DNA of 21,339 nt from a virus, in the IMG/VR virus record IMGVR_UViG_3300005329_000366, positions 1 to 21,339 of that record; one strand, 5' to 3'. The translations under genes and the position numbers were made by a program. Positions 1-6,420 of this stretch are shown piece after piece. How positions within the stretch are numbered: position 1 is the stretch's first letter; every line of letters begins with the position of its first letter. The notes under the pieces were generated by a model, which worked only from the letters and a program-made list of their open reading frames with translations, did not search any database and had not been told where the DNA came from.

Positions 1-90
1 GGTGACGTTGTCGGTGCCGTGCTGGTCGATGACGTGGCGGGCGGTGGCCCAGGAGGTGATGCCTCCGGACCACATGACGACGTGCTTCAT
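1..90 (-). CDS. PP-loop ATPase / PAPS reductase-like protein (partial, 5' part only)
   Basis: The first 30 codons of a minus-strand gene that runs off the left edge. The protein starts MKHVVMWSGGITSWATARHV, and SGGITS at residues 8-13 is a PP-loop (SGGxxS/T) pyrophosphatase motif directly after a hydrophobic strand. This is the N-terminus of the phosphoadenosine-phosphosulfate-reductase-like / adenine nucleotide alpha-hydrolase proteins that are frequent in actinophage genomes. The family activates substrates with ATP (sulfur transfer, tRNA or nucleobase modification). The substrate here is unknown, and a role in DNA modification is only a guess. The start is an ATG overlapping the upstream stop (TGATG), so it is the last visible gene of the replication operon. 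Catalytic cysteines or Fe-S ligands lie outside the window. Confidence 0.75.
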   Translation of the reverse strand, partial: MKHVVMWSGGITSWATARHVIDQHGTDNVT

Positions 91-365
91 CAGGCCACCT
101 CGTTGTGGGGTTGGTGGGTGGTGCGACTGGTGGGATTGCCGCCGCACTTGGCGCAGGTGCACTGGTCCGGCGGCGGGGTCGGGCCGGTGGCTGCAGTGCC
201 GAGGGGCCAGCCGCCGAAGTGGGTGATCCGGTAGCCGGGGTCGGGGACCGCGGTGAGGCGGGCCGGCTTCGGCTTGGCCGGGGCGGCACCGACGAGGGAG
301 AGCAGGTAGTCCTTGAGGTCGCCCTGCTCGCGCATGGCGGCGATGTCTTCAACGTTGTGGTTCAT
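90..365 (-). CDS. Small hypothetical protein with C-terminal Cys/His cluster
   Basis: A 91 aa protein of unrecognised family. The N-terminus (about 1-28) is predicted helical, a Pro/Ala linker follows, and the C-terminus carries C69-x-C71-x2-C74 and H84/H87, a possible small zinc site. The start is taken as the ATG that overlaps the helicase stop codon (TGATG). A GTG one codon upstream is equally possible. Its own stop overlaps the ATG of the PP-loop gene, so the three genes are almost certainly translationally coupled. Function unknown; its position suggests a replication or DNA-modification accessory. Confidence 0.7.
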   Translation of the reverse strand: MNHNVEDIAAMREQGDLKDYLLSLVGAAPAKPKPARLTAVPDPGYRITHFGGWPLGTAATGPTPPPDQCTCAKCGGNPTSRTTHQPHNEVA

Positions 366-1729
366 CACGGGGCCGCCATATCGACGAAAGATGCGTAGTG
401 GAGTTGCGCGGCGACGATGATCGTTCCGATCTGGCCGCCGCGGTGCTTGTCGACGATCAGGTCCGCCTCACCGGCGCGGGGACTTTCGCGCTCGTAGGCG
501 TCGTCGCGGTGCAGCAGGATGACGATGTCGGCGTCCTGCTCGATGGATCCGGACTCGCGCAGGTCGGACTTCATGGGCCGCTTGTCCTGGCGGTGTTCGG
601 GTCCGCGGTTGAGCTGCGCCAGGATGATCACTGTGATGCCGAATTCGCGGGCGAGGAGCTTCATCCCGCGGGACAGCTTGGAGACTTCGTTCTGCCGGTT
701 CTCCGCCTTGGGGGCGGTCATCAACTGCAGGTAGTCGACGATGACGAGGCGCAGGCCGTCGGCGCGGACGTGGTGGCGGACCTTGGCGCGCAGGGCGGGC
801 AGGGTGAGGCTGGAGACGTCGTCGATGTAGAGCGGCGCGGCTGCGATCTTCTGTCCGGCCGCGGCGGCGCGGGCGACGCCGGCGTCGTCGACGATGCCCT
901 GCTTCAGGTGGTGCAGGGCGACCCGGGCTTCGGCGCACAGCAGCCCGTTGGTGATCTCGTCTTCGCTCATTTCGAGCGTGTGGAACAGCGTCGGGATGCC
1001 ATTGGTGACTGCTGCGGCGCGGGCGAACCCGGACGCGATCGTCGACTTGCCCATGGCGGGGCGGGCGCCGATGACGACCATCTGGCCGGGCGCCCAGCCG
1101 CCGCACAGCAGCGCGTCGAGATCGAGGAAGCCGGTGGGGGTGCGGTCTTCCTTGGTGGGCGGGGTGATGCAGCGTTCGAGGGCGGCGCCGATCAGTTCGC
1201 GGACGTGCTTGGCCTGCTTCGCGGCGTCGGGCTTGGCGACTCCGTCGAGGGCGTCCTGAAGGGCGGCGACGTCGGCGTCAGGGTCGAAGGCGGCGCTGTT
1301 TCCGCGGCCGGTGGCGTCGTGGCCGAGGGCGACGATGCGGGCGGCGACGGCCTTGTCGGCGACCTTCTTCGCGTACCAGGCGGCGGCGCCGGGCTGGGCG
1401 TAGTCGTAGATCTGGCGGAGGTCTTGTTCGAGGAGGGGGCGGGCGACCATGCGGCCGTCGGCGTGCCAGGTCTCGAGCTGGCGGGCTACGGGCAGGTAGC
1501 GGATCTCGCCGTCGCGGAAGCTGGTGCGGAGTTCTTCGACGGCGTACCAGACCCACCGGTACTGCTCGGTGCTGATGTCGGCGGGGTCGAAGCCTTCGGC
1601 GGCGAGTTCGTCGACGACGTCGGGGCGGGCCATGGCGGAGGCGATGAGGACTTTCTCGGCCTCCTGGTCGCGGGGCATTTTGGGGCCGATGTCGTCGATG
1701 GCGTCGGCCCAGTCGATCTCGGTGGTCAC
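365..1729 (-). CDS. dnaB: DnaB-like replicative DNA helicase
   Basis: A 454 aa hexameric 5'-3' helicase expected to unwind the phage replication fork. Residues 15-130 match the helical DnaB N-terminal domain. The RecA-like core begins near 180 with Walker A GARPAMGKS (221-229) and Walker B LVIVDYLQL (328-336). AQLNR (371-375) and SDLRESGSIEQDAD (388-401) are DnaB H3/H4-type motifs, and KHRGG (428-432) supplies the arginine finger region. The length is typical of DnaB. The GTG start at 1729 overlaps the loader stop by four bases (GTGA). An open frame continues far upstream, but it lies inside the loader and initiator genes and is a shadow. Immediate neighbours are its likely loader and initiator. 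Confidence 0.95.
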   Translation of the reverse strand: MTTEIDWADAIDDIGPKMPRDQEAEKVLIASAMARPDVVDELAAEGFDPADISTEQYRWVWYAVEELRTSFRDGEIRYLPVARQLETWHADGRMVARPLLEQDLRQIYDYAQPGAAAWYAKKVADKAVAARIVALGHDATGRGNSAAFDPDADVAALQDALDGVAKPDAAKQAKHVRELIGAALERCITPPTKEDRTPTGFLDLDALLCGGWAPGQMVVIGARPAMGKSTIASGFARAAAVTNGIPTLFHTLEMSEDEITNGLLCAEARVALHHLKQGIVDDAGVARAAAAGQKIAAAPLYIDDVSSLTLPALRAKVRHHVRADGLRLVIVDYLQLMTAPKAENRQNEVSKLSRGMKLLAREFGITVIILAQLNRGPEHRQDKRPMKSDLRESGSIEQDADIVILLHRDDAYERESPRAGEADLIVDKHRGGQIGTIIVAAQLHYASFVDMAAP

Positions 1730-2439
1730 GCGGCCACACCCCGGCGGCGGTCCTCGCCCTTGAAGACGACGCGCTGGCACATCTCGATGAGCCGGCTGGT
1801 GACCCGGTCGCCGAGGCGTTCGGCGATCTCCTTCGGCAGCAGGTTGGAGGTGATGAGCGTCGGCATGTGGTGCTCGTACCGGTAGTTGATCAGCCGGAAG
1901 TTGACCTCTTCGGTGAACTCGGTCGGCTTGCGGTCGGCGCCGAGGTCGTCGATGAGGAGGATGCGGGCGTCGCGGTAGTGGCGGAACTCGGCTTCGGAGT
2001 CGACGCCGTGGCGGGGACGCAGGGCGGCGTACAGGTCGGCGGTGGTGGTGACGCCCCAGCGGGCGGCGACGCCGGTGAGGGCGAGTTCGCGGATGGCACC
2101 GTATGCCTGGTGCGTCTTGCCGGTTCCGGTCGGGCCGAGCAGCAGGAGGGAGCGGCCTTCGAAGACGGATGCGACGGGCGCGCTGCGGCTGGCCTGGTCT
2201 TCGCGAGCGCTGGCGACGAGTTCCTTCAGCCAGGTGTGGATCTCGGTGCTGTCGACAGATGCGGCCCGGTAGTGGGCGGGTACGAGCTTGGCGGCCTCGA
2301 CGATGGAATAGCGGGCGATATTGGCCGGGTGGTACGGGTCGGTGTCGCCGGAGTTGAGCCAGTCGAGGGTGATGCCGCGGGCGGCGAGCAGCTGCTCGAG
2401 GTGGTAGCGCTTGGGGTTGATCGGCGGAGTCCACTGCAT
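1726..2439 (-). CDS. DnaC/IstB-like AAA+ helicase loader
   Basis: A 237 aa AAA+ ATPase, the predicted loader of the adjacent DnaB-like helicase. A roughly 90-residue N-terminal region is the likely helicase-binding part. Walker A GPTGTGKT (102-109), Walker B ILLIDDLG (160-167), the sensor-1 stretch TLITSNL (194-200) and the arginine-finger-type RVTSRL (212-217) are all present, as in DnaC/DnaI/IstB proteins. The ATG at 2439 was chosen because AGGGATGGA lies about 8 bases upstream. An ATG at 2451 overlaps the previous gene more deeply and has poorer spacing. The order initiator, loader, helicase resembles lambda O-P and phage DnaD-DnaC-DnaB modules. Confidence 0.9.
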   Translation of the reverse strand: MQWTPPINPKRYHLEQLLAARGITLDWLNSGDTDPYHPANIARYSIVEAAKLVPAHYRAASVDSTEIHTWLKELVASAREDQASRSAPVASVFEGRSLLLLGPTGTGKTHQAYGAIRELALTGVAARWGVTTTADLYAALRPRHGVDSEAEFRHYRDARILLIDDLGADRKPTEFTEEVNFRLINYRYEHHMPTLITSNLLPKEIAERLGDRVTSRLIEMCQRVVFKGEDRRRGVAA

Positions 2440-2441
2440 GG

Positions 2442-3338
2442 TCAGTTCCATCCCTGGTCGTAGTCGGAGTGGTTCTCGGGGTTGCGGTGCGGGCCGCTGG
2501 GCGGCTGGGTGTCGATCGGGTCGTCGTAGCTGCCGGCGTCGAGCCAGGTGCTGGAGTACGGCGTGAATTGCTGGTCTTCGTTGCGGCGGGCGAAGGCGTA
2601 GGCCTTGGCGGCTTTGACGATGTGGCCGGGATCGGCTCCGCGGTCGAGAGCGTCGCGCCATGCCTGCTTGGTCTTCTCCGGCTTCATGGGCCGCGGGTAG
2701 CAGACCCAGAACTCGGCGAAGACGGGCCAGTGGTAGTCGCGCTCTTCGTCCGTAGCGGCTGCGTGTGACGAGTCGCGGGCGCCGTAAGAGTCTTTTGGTT
2801 CAGCTCTTGGTTCATCTTTTTGGTTTGGGTGACGTCCACGTCGCCCCTCCTGCGACGTGGACGTCACCCCATCCGCGACGTCGGCGTCACCGGTGACGTC
2901 CACGTCACCCCTGACGTCCACGTCACCCGTCAAATCGGACGCGACATCGTCTGAGCTGGGCCTTTTCTTTCCGCCGCGCCGACGGGATGACGCCAGCGTC
3001 ACCCGTGACGTCCGCGTCACCTCATCTGCGCTGGCGCGGCCTCCCGGAACGGTGCGCTCAAGGGCGAGGTCGTAGACCTCCGGGCGCTTCCCCTCGGGAA
3101 GGTGCGCGGCCTTCGACTGGTCGCCGAGGCGGATGAAGCCGAGCTCTCGCAGCTGTTTGAGGTCACGCTGGACGGACCGCTCGGCCTTGCAGGTGTACGC
3201 GGCCAGCCGGGCCACAGACGGGTACGCCCCGCGGCCCTTCTTGTCGGCGTGACGCGCAAGCCCGCTCAGCGTGGCGACGAGCTGCGCCGGCATCGGCGGA
3301 GCCTTTTCGAGTGCCCAGTCCATGGCCTCAGTGCTCAC
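2442..3338 (-). CDS. Phage replication initiator (winged-helix, replisome organiser-like)
   Basis: A 298 aa protein in three parts. The N-terminal winged-helix domain (about 20-92) contains SVARLAAYTCKAERSVQRDL, a MarR-like recognition region. A low-complexity, acidic Asp/Val-rich linker (about 105-200) follows. The C-terminal block (about 205-275, FWVCYPRP ... AWRDALDRG ... FTPYSSTWLDAGSYDD) resembles the C-terminal segment of phage replisome organisers that contact the helicase or loader. The linker is Asp-Val repetitive because its DNA holds seven palindromic iterons, so the gene seems to contain its own origin, as lambda O does. The start is a GTG with only a weak GAGAAGAGA Shine-Dalgarno; an ATG five codons in is an alternative. 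Just upstream sits its own promoter region, insulated by a terminator. Confidence 0.85.
   Translation of the reverse strand: MSTEAMDWALEKAPPMPAQLVATLSGLARHADKKGRGAYPSVARLAAYTCKAERSVQRDLKQLRELGFIRLGDQSKAAHLPEGKRPEVYDLALERTVPGGRASADEVTRTSRVTLASSRRRGGKKRPSSDDVASDLTGDVDVRGDVDVTGDADVADGVTSTSQEGRRGRHPNQKDEPRAEPKDSYGARDSSHAAATDEERDYHWPVFAEFWVCYPRPMKPEKTKQAWRDALDRGADPGHIVKAAKAYAFARRNEDQQFTPYSSTWLDAGSYDDPIDTQPPSGPHRNPENHSDYDQGWN
2792..2828. repeat. Three tandem T-rich 12-13-mers, candidate DNA unwinding element
   Basis: CTTTTGGTTCAG (2792-2803), CTCTTGGTTCAT (2804-2815) and CTTTTTGGTTTGG (2816-2828) are three consecutive variants of one T-rich unit in otherwise GC-rich DNA. They directly abut the first palindromic iteron. 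The arrangement resembles the 13-mers of oriC and the AT-rich segment beside the lambda ori iterons. The repeats lie within codons of the initiator gene. Confidence 0.6.
2828..3021. repeat. Seven palindromic 18-bp iterons, candidate replication origin
   Basis: The unit GGTGACGTCCACGTCACC is a perfect 8-bp inverted repeat around CC. Copies or near copies sit at 2828-2845, 2851-2868, 2874-2891, 2892-2909 (perfect), 2910-2927, 2986-3003 and 3004-3021, so starts are separated by 23, 23, 18, 18, 76 and 18 bases. Most differ only in the outer two bases or one inner base. They fall in the linker-coding part of the initiator gene, next to a T-rich triple repeat. The regular spacing and the location in an initiator gene argue for initiator-binding iterons. 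Confidence 0.7.
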
Positions 3339-3458
3339 TTCGGGTCTCTTCTCAAGGAGGGGTGTCTCTCTCGGGTAGATCAGCTGTTTGGGACAGCCCT
3401 CATGGAGGCTTCGACAGGGCTTGATCTCCGCCCTGGATGCAGATCCACCCTACCCCAG

Positions 3459-3516
3459 GGTGCCCATCATTGCGATGGGCACCTATGGACTTGTTCGTCG
3501 GCCTGGGGTGCCCGTC
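3459..3516. promoter_or_regulatory. Operator-like GGTGCCCATC repeats between initiator and divergent small gene
   Basis: GGTGCCCATC at 3459-3468 and its exact inverse GATGGGCACC at 3474-3483 form a 10-bp dyad with a 5-base loop. A third copy, GGTGCCCGTC, lies at 3507-3516 and covers the expected -35 position of the gene at 3544. The intergenic region 3339-3543 must also hold the promoter of the replication module, since a terminator lies behind it. I could not assign a convincing -35/-10 for the minus direction (TAGGGT near 3447-3452 is a weak -10 candidate). Confidence 0.5.
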
Positions 3517-3531
3517 TACTGCACGGTCAGC

Positions 3532-3546
3532 TACGCTGTGCACATG
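3532..3546 (+). promoter_or_regulatory. Possible leaderless promoter of the 3544 gene
   Basis: TACGCT at 3532-3537 fits the actinobacterial TANNNT -10 pattern. The ATG begins seven bases after it, exactly where transcription would start. No Shine-Dalgarno is visible, which suits a leaderless transcript. The -35 position is degenerate. Confidence 0.35.
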
Positions 3547-3717
3547 ACGACGAAGGGAACGACCGGGCGTGTGGTCCGCGTCGACAAGGAGACGTGGGAC
3601 GCCTACGGCGAGGCGTGCGCGGCCAAGGGCCTGTCGCGCGCCGCTGACCTGCGCGTCTACATCAACCGCGAGATCGCCGCTTACAAGCGCCGACAGCGGG
3701 CCGAATCGGCTGACTGA
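3544..3717 (+). CDS. Small DNA-binding protein, ribbon-helix-helix-like
   Basis: A 57 aa basic protein and the only plus-strand gene in the left 13 kb. It has a short N-terminal strand (GRVVRVDKETWDAY) followed by helices LSRAADLRVYINREI, the pattern of ribbon-helix-helix (CopG/Arc) dimers. The match is by secondary-structure pattern only. It is divergent from the replication initiator, and three copies of GGTGCCCATC lie in the shared intergenic region. It is therefore a good candidate for an autoregulated repressor of the replication module. It ends just before a bidirectional terminator. No Shine-Dalgarno; probably leaderless. Confidence 0.65.
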   Translation: MTTKGTTGRVVRVDKETWDAYGEACAAKGLSRAADLRVYINREIAAYKRRQRAESAD

Positions 3718-3738
3718 CATCTCCCCTCCCCTCCTCCT

Positions 3739-3759
3739 GGGCCCCGCTGTGCGGGGCCC
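3739..3759. terminator. Bidirectional hairpin terminator
   Basis: A perfect 9-bp GC stem, GGGCCCCGC / GCGGGGCCC, with loop TGT. It sits between two convergent genes (plus gene ending 3717, minus gene ending 3770). There is no strong T-tract, as is common in Streptomyces. It separates the early operon from the replication module. Confidence 0.75.
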
Positions 3760-3769
3760 TCGTCGTGTC

Positions 3770-4639
3770 CTAGGCGGCGAGCTCGGCGTCGACGGCCGGC
3801 TCGTCGGGCGTCTGGTCGGGCTCCGGGTGCCGCAGTAGCTCCTGGTAGAGGTGGGCTTTGGTGACCCCGAGGCGTTCGGCGGCCTGCTCGACGGGCACGC
3901 CGTAGGCGAAGAGTTCGCGGGCGTCGGCGGCGAGGAGCGCCCCCTTGCCGATGCCGTAGAGGGGCTCGAAGTGGGGGTCGTCGATGGCGTCCATGCGGTC
4001 GGCCCAGTACTTGGGGGGCGCCCACCGGTTGGCCTTGGCCCACTCACGGGCGTGCCGCGCCTTGTGCCGGGGCACGCCGTGGCTTTCGGGCCGGAGGGCG
4101 GCGACGCGCGGGTAGCCGTCGGCGATGCGGTCGCGGGTGAAGGTGTAGATCCGTTCGACTCGGAGGATCTGTTCGGGCCGCTGCCGGTTCATGCCGAGCT
4201 GCCGGCCGACGTGCAGGAGGGGCCAGCCGCGGGCGACGAGGGCCTGGATGCGGCGGTGGGCGCCGGTGGCGTCGACGCGGGATGGGGATGCTGCTGCCGG
4301 TTTGACGGCGAGGACTTTCGCGGCGAACTCGGCGGAGGTGCGGTGGCGCACGCCGCGGCGGGTGCCCCGGCTTTGGATGAGGTCGGTGATGTTTTCGCGG
4401 TCGGTGCCGGCGAGGTCGGCGATGCGCCACGGGGTGAGGCCGGCGGCGAGGAGGCGGTGTACGTGTTCGCGGACGGGTGCGGCGTCTTGGAGGGGCTGCC
4501 AGGTTCCGGCGCGGAGTGCCTGGTTGCGTTCGCGGTGCCACGCGTTTTTGCGTTCGACGCATTCGGGGAGCCGGCAGCCGTAGTTGGTGTAGCAGGTGAG
4601 GGTGTTGTGGTGGGGGGCTTCGCGGACGGCGGTGGTCAC
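3770..4639 (-). CDS. Multi-HTH DNA-binding protein with N-terminal Cys motif
   Basis: A 289 aa protein. Residues 12-47 (CYTNYGCRLPECVERKNAWH) resemble the Cys-rich YxxGCRCxxC-type segment seen at the N-terminus of many actinophage DNA-binding proteins (C16, C22, C27). Three helix-turn-helix-like segments follow: about 59-92, 128-162 (GWPLLHVGRQLGMNRQRPEQIL) and 243-272 (GVPVEQAAERLGVTKAHLYQEL). The GTG at 4639 was chosen because GAGAGGAGGAC lies just upstream and the codon overlaps the previous stop (GTGA). It is the last gene before the 3739 terminator. It probably binds DNA as a regulator or a nucleoid or replication accessory. The precise role is unknown. Confidence 0.8.
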   Translation of the reverse strand: MTTAVREAPHHNTLTCYTNYGCRLPECVERKNAWHRERNQALRAGTWQPLQDAAPVREHVHRLLAAGLTPWRIADLAGTDRENITDLIQSRGTRRGVRHRTSAEFAAKVLAVKPAAASPSRVDATGAHRRIQALVARGWPLLHVGRQLGMNRQRPEQILRVERIYTFTRDRIADGYPRVAALRPESHGVPRHKARHAREWAKANRWAPPKYWADRMDAIDDPHFEPLYGIGKGALLAADARELFAYGVPVEQAAERLGVTKAHLYQELLRHPEPDQTPDEPAVDAELAA

Positions 4640-4854
4640 CGGTCCTCCTCTCGGCGCGGTTCGGGCTGTGTGAAGTCGGCGTGGATGGCGGCGATTTGCT
4701 TGTCGGCGCGGCGGAGTGCCTTCGGGATGGCCCAGGCGGCGAACAGTGCGGCGATGGCGGAGGCGATCCACCACCAGTTGCGGGCGAGCCACGCCCCGAC
4801 GGGCTGGAGGTTGTTGCCGGCGGTGAGCCAGGCGGCGTACAGGTCGGGGGTCAC
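4636..4854 (-). CDS. Small single-pass membrane protein
   Basis: A 72 aa protein. The segment WWWIASAIAALFAAWAIPKAL (about 28-48) is a clear transmembrane helix, followed by a basic patch (RRADK) and a charged C-terminal tail, which suggests the tail lies in the cytoplasm. The GTG start has GGGAGG five bases upstream and overlaps the stop of the next micro-gene (GTGA). Family not recognised. Neighbouring micro-proteins are also membrane-spanning, so they may act together at the envelope. Confidence 0.75.
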   Translation of the reverse strand: MTPDLYAAWLTAGNNLQPVGAWLARNWWWIASAIAALFAAWAIPKALRRADKQIAAIHADFTQPEPRREEDR

Positions 4855-4955
4855 GTCCGCCTCCCGGTGCGTGCAGGGCGGACGATGAGGGCGAAGACGA
4901 CGGCGGCGACACCGACCGTGAAGGCGAAGGCGGCGAGGAACAGGGCGGCGGTCAC
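4851..4955 (-). CDS. Micro membrane protein (34 aa)
   Basis: GTG start at 4955, stop at 4851; 34 aa. Residues 2-25 (TAALFLAAFAFTVGVAAVVF and following) form one hydrophobic helix, then a basic tail RPARTGRRT. Its start overlaps the upstream HTH gene stop (GTGA) and its stop overlaps the next gene's GTG, so it sits exactly in the coupled chain, which supports it being real. Function unknown. Confidence 0.65.
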   Translation of the reverse strand: MTAALFLAAFAFTVGVAAVVFALIVRPARTGRRT

Positions 4956-5290
4956 GCGGCGCCTCCGCAGGTGTTGCAGGTGAATCCGCTCGGCGGCGCG
5001 TCCATGCAGGCGTGGCACTTCGGCTCGGCAAGCAGCTGCTCAGCGCGGACTCCGAGCGCCGCAGCGAGGGCGACCAGATCGTCGACGCAGACAGCGACCG
5101 GCTTGGCGTCCGGCTCGTGCGCCTTCTCGATGCGGCAGATCGTGCTGAACCCGACCGGCTTTCCCTCGCCCGTCTGGGTGCGTGCGGCGAGGGATCGCTG
5201 AGACCAGCCGCGGGAAGCCCGCAGGACTGCAACGTTGCCGCCGACGATGCGCGAGATGGGCAGGTCGTCGTAGTGCCGGGGGCGGCTCAT
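4952..5290 (-). CDS. XRE-type HTH regulator fused to a zinc ribbon
   Basis: A 112 aa protein. Residues about 14-88 form a Cro/CI-type HTH domain (NVAVLRASRGWSQRSLAART ... FSTICRIEKAHEP ... LAAALGV), followed directly by a zinc-ribbon tail with C92-x2-C95 and C105-x2-C108. An extended loop (TQTGEGKPVG) between the HTH helices is longer than usual. The start ATG overlaps the previous stop (TGATG). Likely a DNA-binding regulator of phage early genes. The zinc tail may mediate dimerisation or protein contact. Confidence 0.85.
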   Translation of the reverse strand: MSRPRHYDDLPISRIVGGNVAVLRASRGWSQRSLAARTQTGEGKPVGFSTICRIEKAHEPDAKPVAVCVDDLVALAAALGVRAEQLLAEPKCHACMDAPPSGFTCNTCGGAA

Positions 5291-5697
5291 CACGCCGCCT
5301 TCCGCTGTTCGATGCGGGCGGCGCGTGCTGCTGCGCGTTCTTCGCGGCGGCGTGCGGCGACCATTTCCCGCATGGCGGGCGGTACGCCGATCCACACGTG
5401 GACGAGGCTGTGGTGGGCGCGGACGCTGCCGCCGAACCCGTGGTGGCGGATGATGCCCTCGTTTTGGAGCCGGGCCGGGAGGGATCCCCACTGGCTCTTC
5501 GGGCGGGGCGGGTCCGGCAGCTGCTTGGCGCGCGCCACTTCGTCGATGGTGAACGGCAGGCGGGTGTCGGCGGCTTCGACGAACGCGGGCCACACTTCGT
5601 CGACCCACGCCTCGTAGTCGTCGATGACGCGGCGGGTGGCGGCGGGGGCCGGGGCGGCAAGCTCGGTGCCGTCGAAGGCGGGTTGGATGTGGGACAT
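5290..5697 (-). CDS. Hypothetical protein, possible winged helix
   Basis: A 135 aa protein. The central part (about 48-102) reads FTIDEVARAKQLP ... SLPARLQNEGIIRHHG ... LVHVWIG, the order helix, helix, recognition helix, beta-wing typical of a winged-helix fold. The C-terminus (MREMVAARRREERAAARAAR) is a highly charged basic helix. The ATG is preceded by AAGGAG at good spacing, so it has independent translation after the 5716-5742 hairpin. Family not recognised; probably a DNA-binding accessory. Confidence 0.75.
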   Translation of the reverse strand: MSHIQPAFDGTELAAPAPAATRRVIDDYEAWVDEVWPAFVEAADTRLPFTIDEVARAKQLPDPPRPKSQWGSLPARLQNEGIIRHHGFGGSVRAHHSLVHVWIGVPPAMREMVAARRREERAAARAARIEQRKAA

Positions 5698-5715
5698 GGG
5701 AGACTCCTTCGAGAT

Positions 5716-5742
5716 GGCCGGCCCGATTCCCGCGGGCCGGCC
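5716..5742 (-). terminator. Intercistronic hairpin
   Basis: A perfect 10-bp stem, GGCCGGCCCG / CGGGCCGGCC, with a 7-base loop. It lies in the 60-base gap between two minus-strand genes, after the stop at 5758 and before the AAGGAG site of the next gene. It could be a partial terminator or an RNA-processing or stability element. Confidence 0.6.
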
Positions 5743-5757
5743 GTTCGCGTGTGCGGG

Positions 5758-6420
5758 CTAGAAGGGCGGTTCTGACGGGTCGCGGCCGAGGGTGAGTTCG
5801 GTGATCCGCTTCTCGATGTCGCCGGTGAGGTCGGCGCCTTCGGCCTTCAGGGCGAAGGTGATGCTTCGGGCGATGTTCTGGCTGTCGCCTTCGCTGATGA
5901 GCGCGGCGGCGAGCAGGTCGGCGAGGACCCGACGGACCGGCTCGGGAACCTGTGCGGTGATGTCGGGCGCCTTGGTCCACGGGTCCCGTTGGGAGGCGGC
6001 GATCCATCCGCTGGCCGGAGCGAGGGATGCCGGGGTCTTGTAGGCGGATCGCGGGTCCCAGCCGTCGTCGGAGAGGCGGGCGTCGACGAGGTCGTCGACG
6101 TTGCAGTGGGCTTCGTCGAGCGCCTTACTGAGCTCGATGGCGGCCTTCCAGCGGTCGTTCTCTCGGCTGGCGAGCCCCTCGGCGATGTGTACGGCGACGA
6201 GGCTGCGGGTGTCGTCGAAGCGGCGGCGCAGCGAGTGGAGCGCCTCGCGCAGGTCGGCGGTCCGTGCGGCCTGCTCCTCGTCGCGGGCGAGCGTGGCGTG
6301 GACCTGAGCTTCGGCGATGAGCCGGTCGGCTTCGGGGTTGTGGCCTTCGAAGGTGGTGTTCTTGTCCTCGCGAGAGGCGGCCAGCAGGTTGAGGGCTTCG
6401 GCGCGGTGGTCGATGCTCAC
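5758..6420 (-). CDS. Hypothetical protein downstream of RecT
   Basis: A 220 aa acidic protein, mostly helical. Residues about 30-95 are rich in Glu, Arg and Ala (EAQVHATLARDEEQAARTADL and beyond) and probably form a coiled coil. Residues 120-150 hold a Trp/Ser-rich stretch (DDGWDPRSAYKTP, ASGWIAASQRDPW), and the C-terminus is again helical. The GTG start overlaps the recT stop (GTGA), implying coupled expression with the recombination pair. No known family recognised. Confidence 0.75.
   Translation of the reverse strand: MSIDHRAEALNLLAASREDKNTTFEGHNPEADRLIAEAQVHATLARDEEQAARTADLREALHSLRRRFDDTRSLVAVHIAEGLASRENDRWKAAIELSKALDEAHCNVDDLVDARLSDDGWDPRSAYKTPASLAPASGWIAASQRDPWTKAPDITAQVPEPVRRVLADLLAAALISEGDSQNIARSITFALKAEGADLTGDIEKRITELTLGRDPSEPPF

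Noticed and set aside
398-1885. Long plus-strand open frame (495 codons) opposite the helicase
   Set aside because: Composition is Gly/Val/Asp-rich, as expected from the antisense of a GC-rich gene. The minus frame has full DnaB motifs.
1730-2434. N-terminal extension of the helicase frame to 689 aa
   Set aside because: The extra part is Arg/Pro-rich and overlaps the loader, which has intact Walker motifs. GTG at 1729 with a GTGA junction is a natural start.
2828-3021. CRISPR array as explanation of the repeats
   Set aside because: Repeats are 18 bp, palindromic, mostly contiguous or 5 bases apart, with no uniform spacers, and lie within a coding gene.
3851-4888. 345-codon plus-strand frame
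   Set aside because: Shadow of the minus-strand HTH protein; no Shine-Dalgarno and Gly/Val-biased content.
5716-5742. Rho-independent terminator ending the early operon
   Set aside because: Downstream genes continue in the same direction with no visible promoter and no T-tract follows, so full termination is unlikely; kept only as an intercistronic hairpin.
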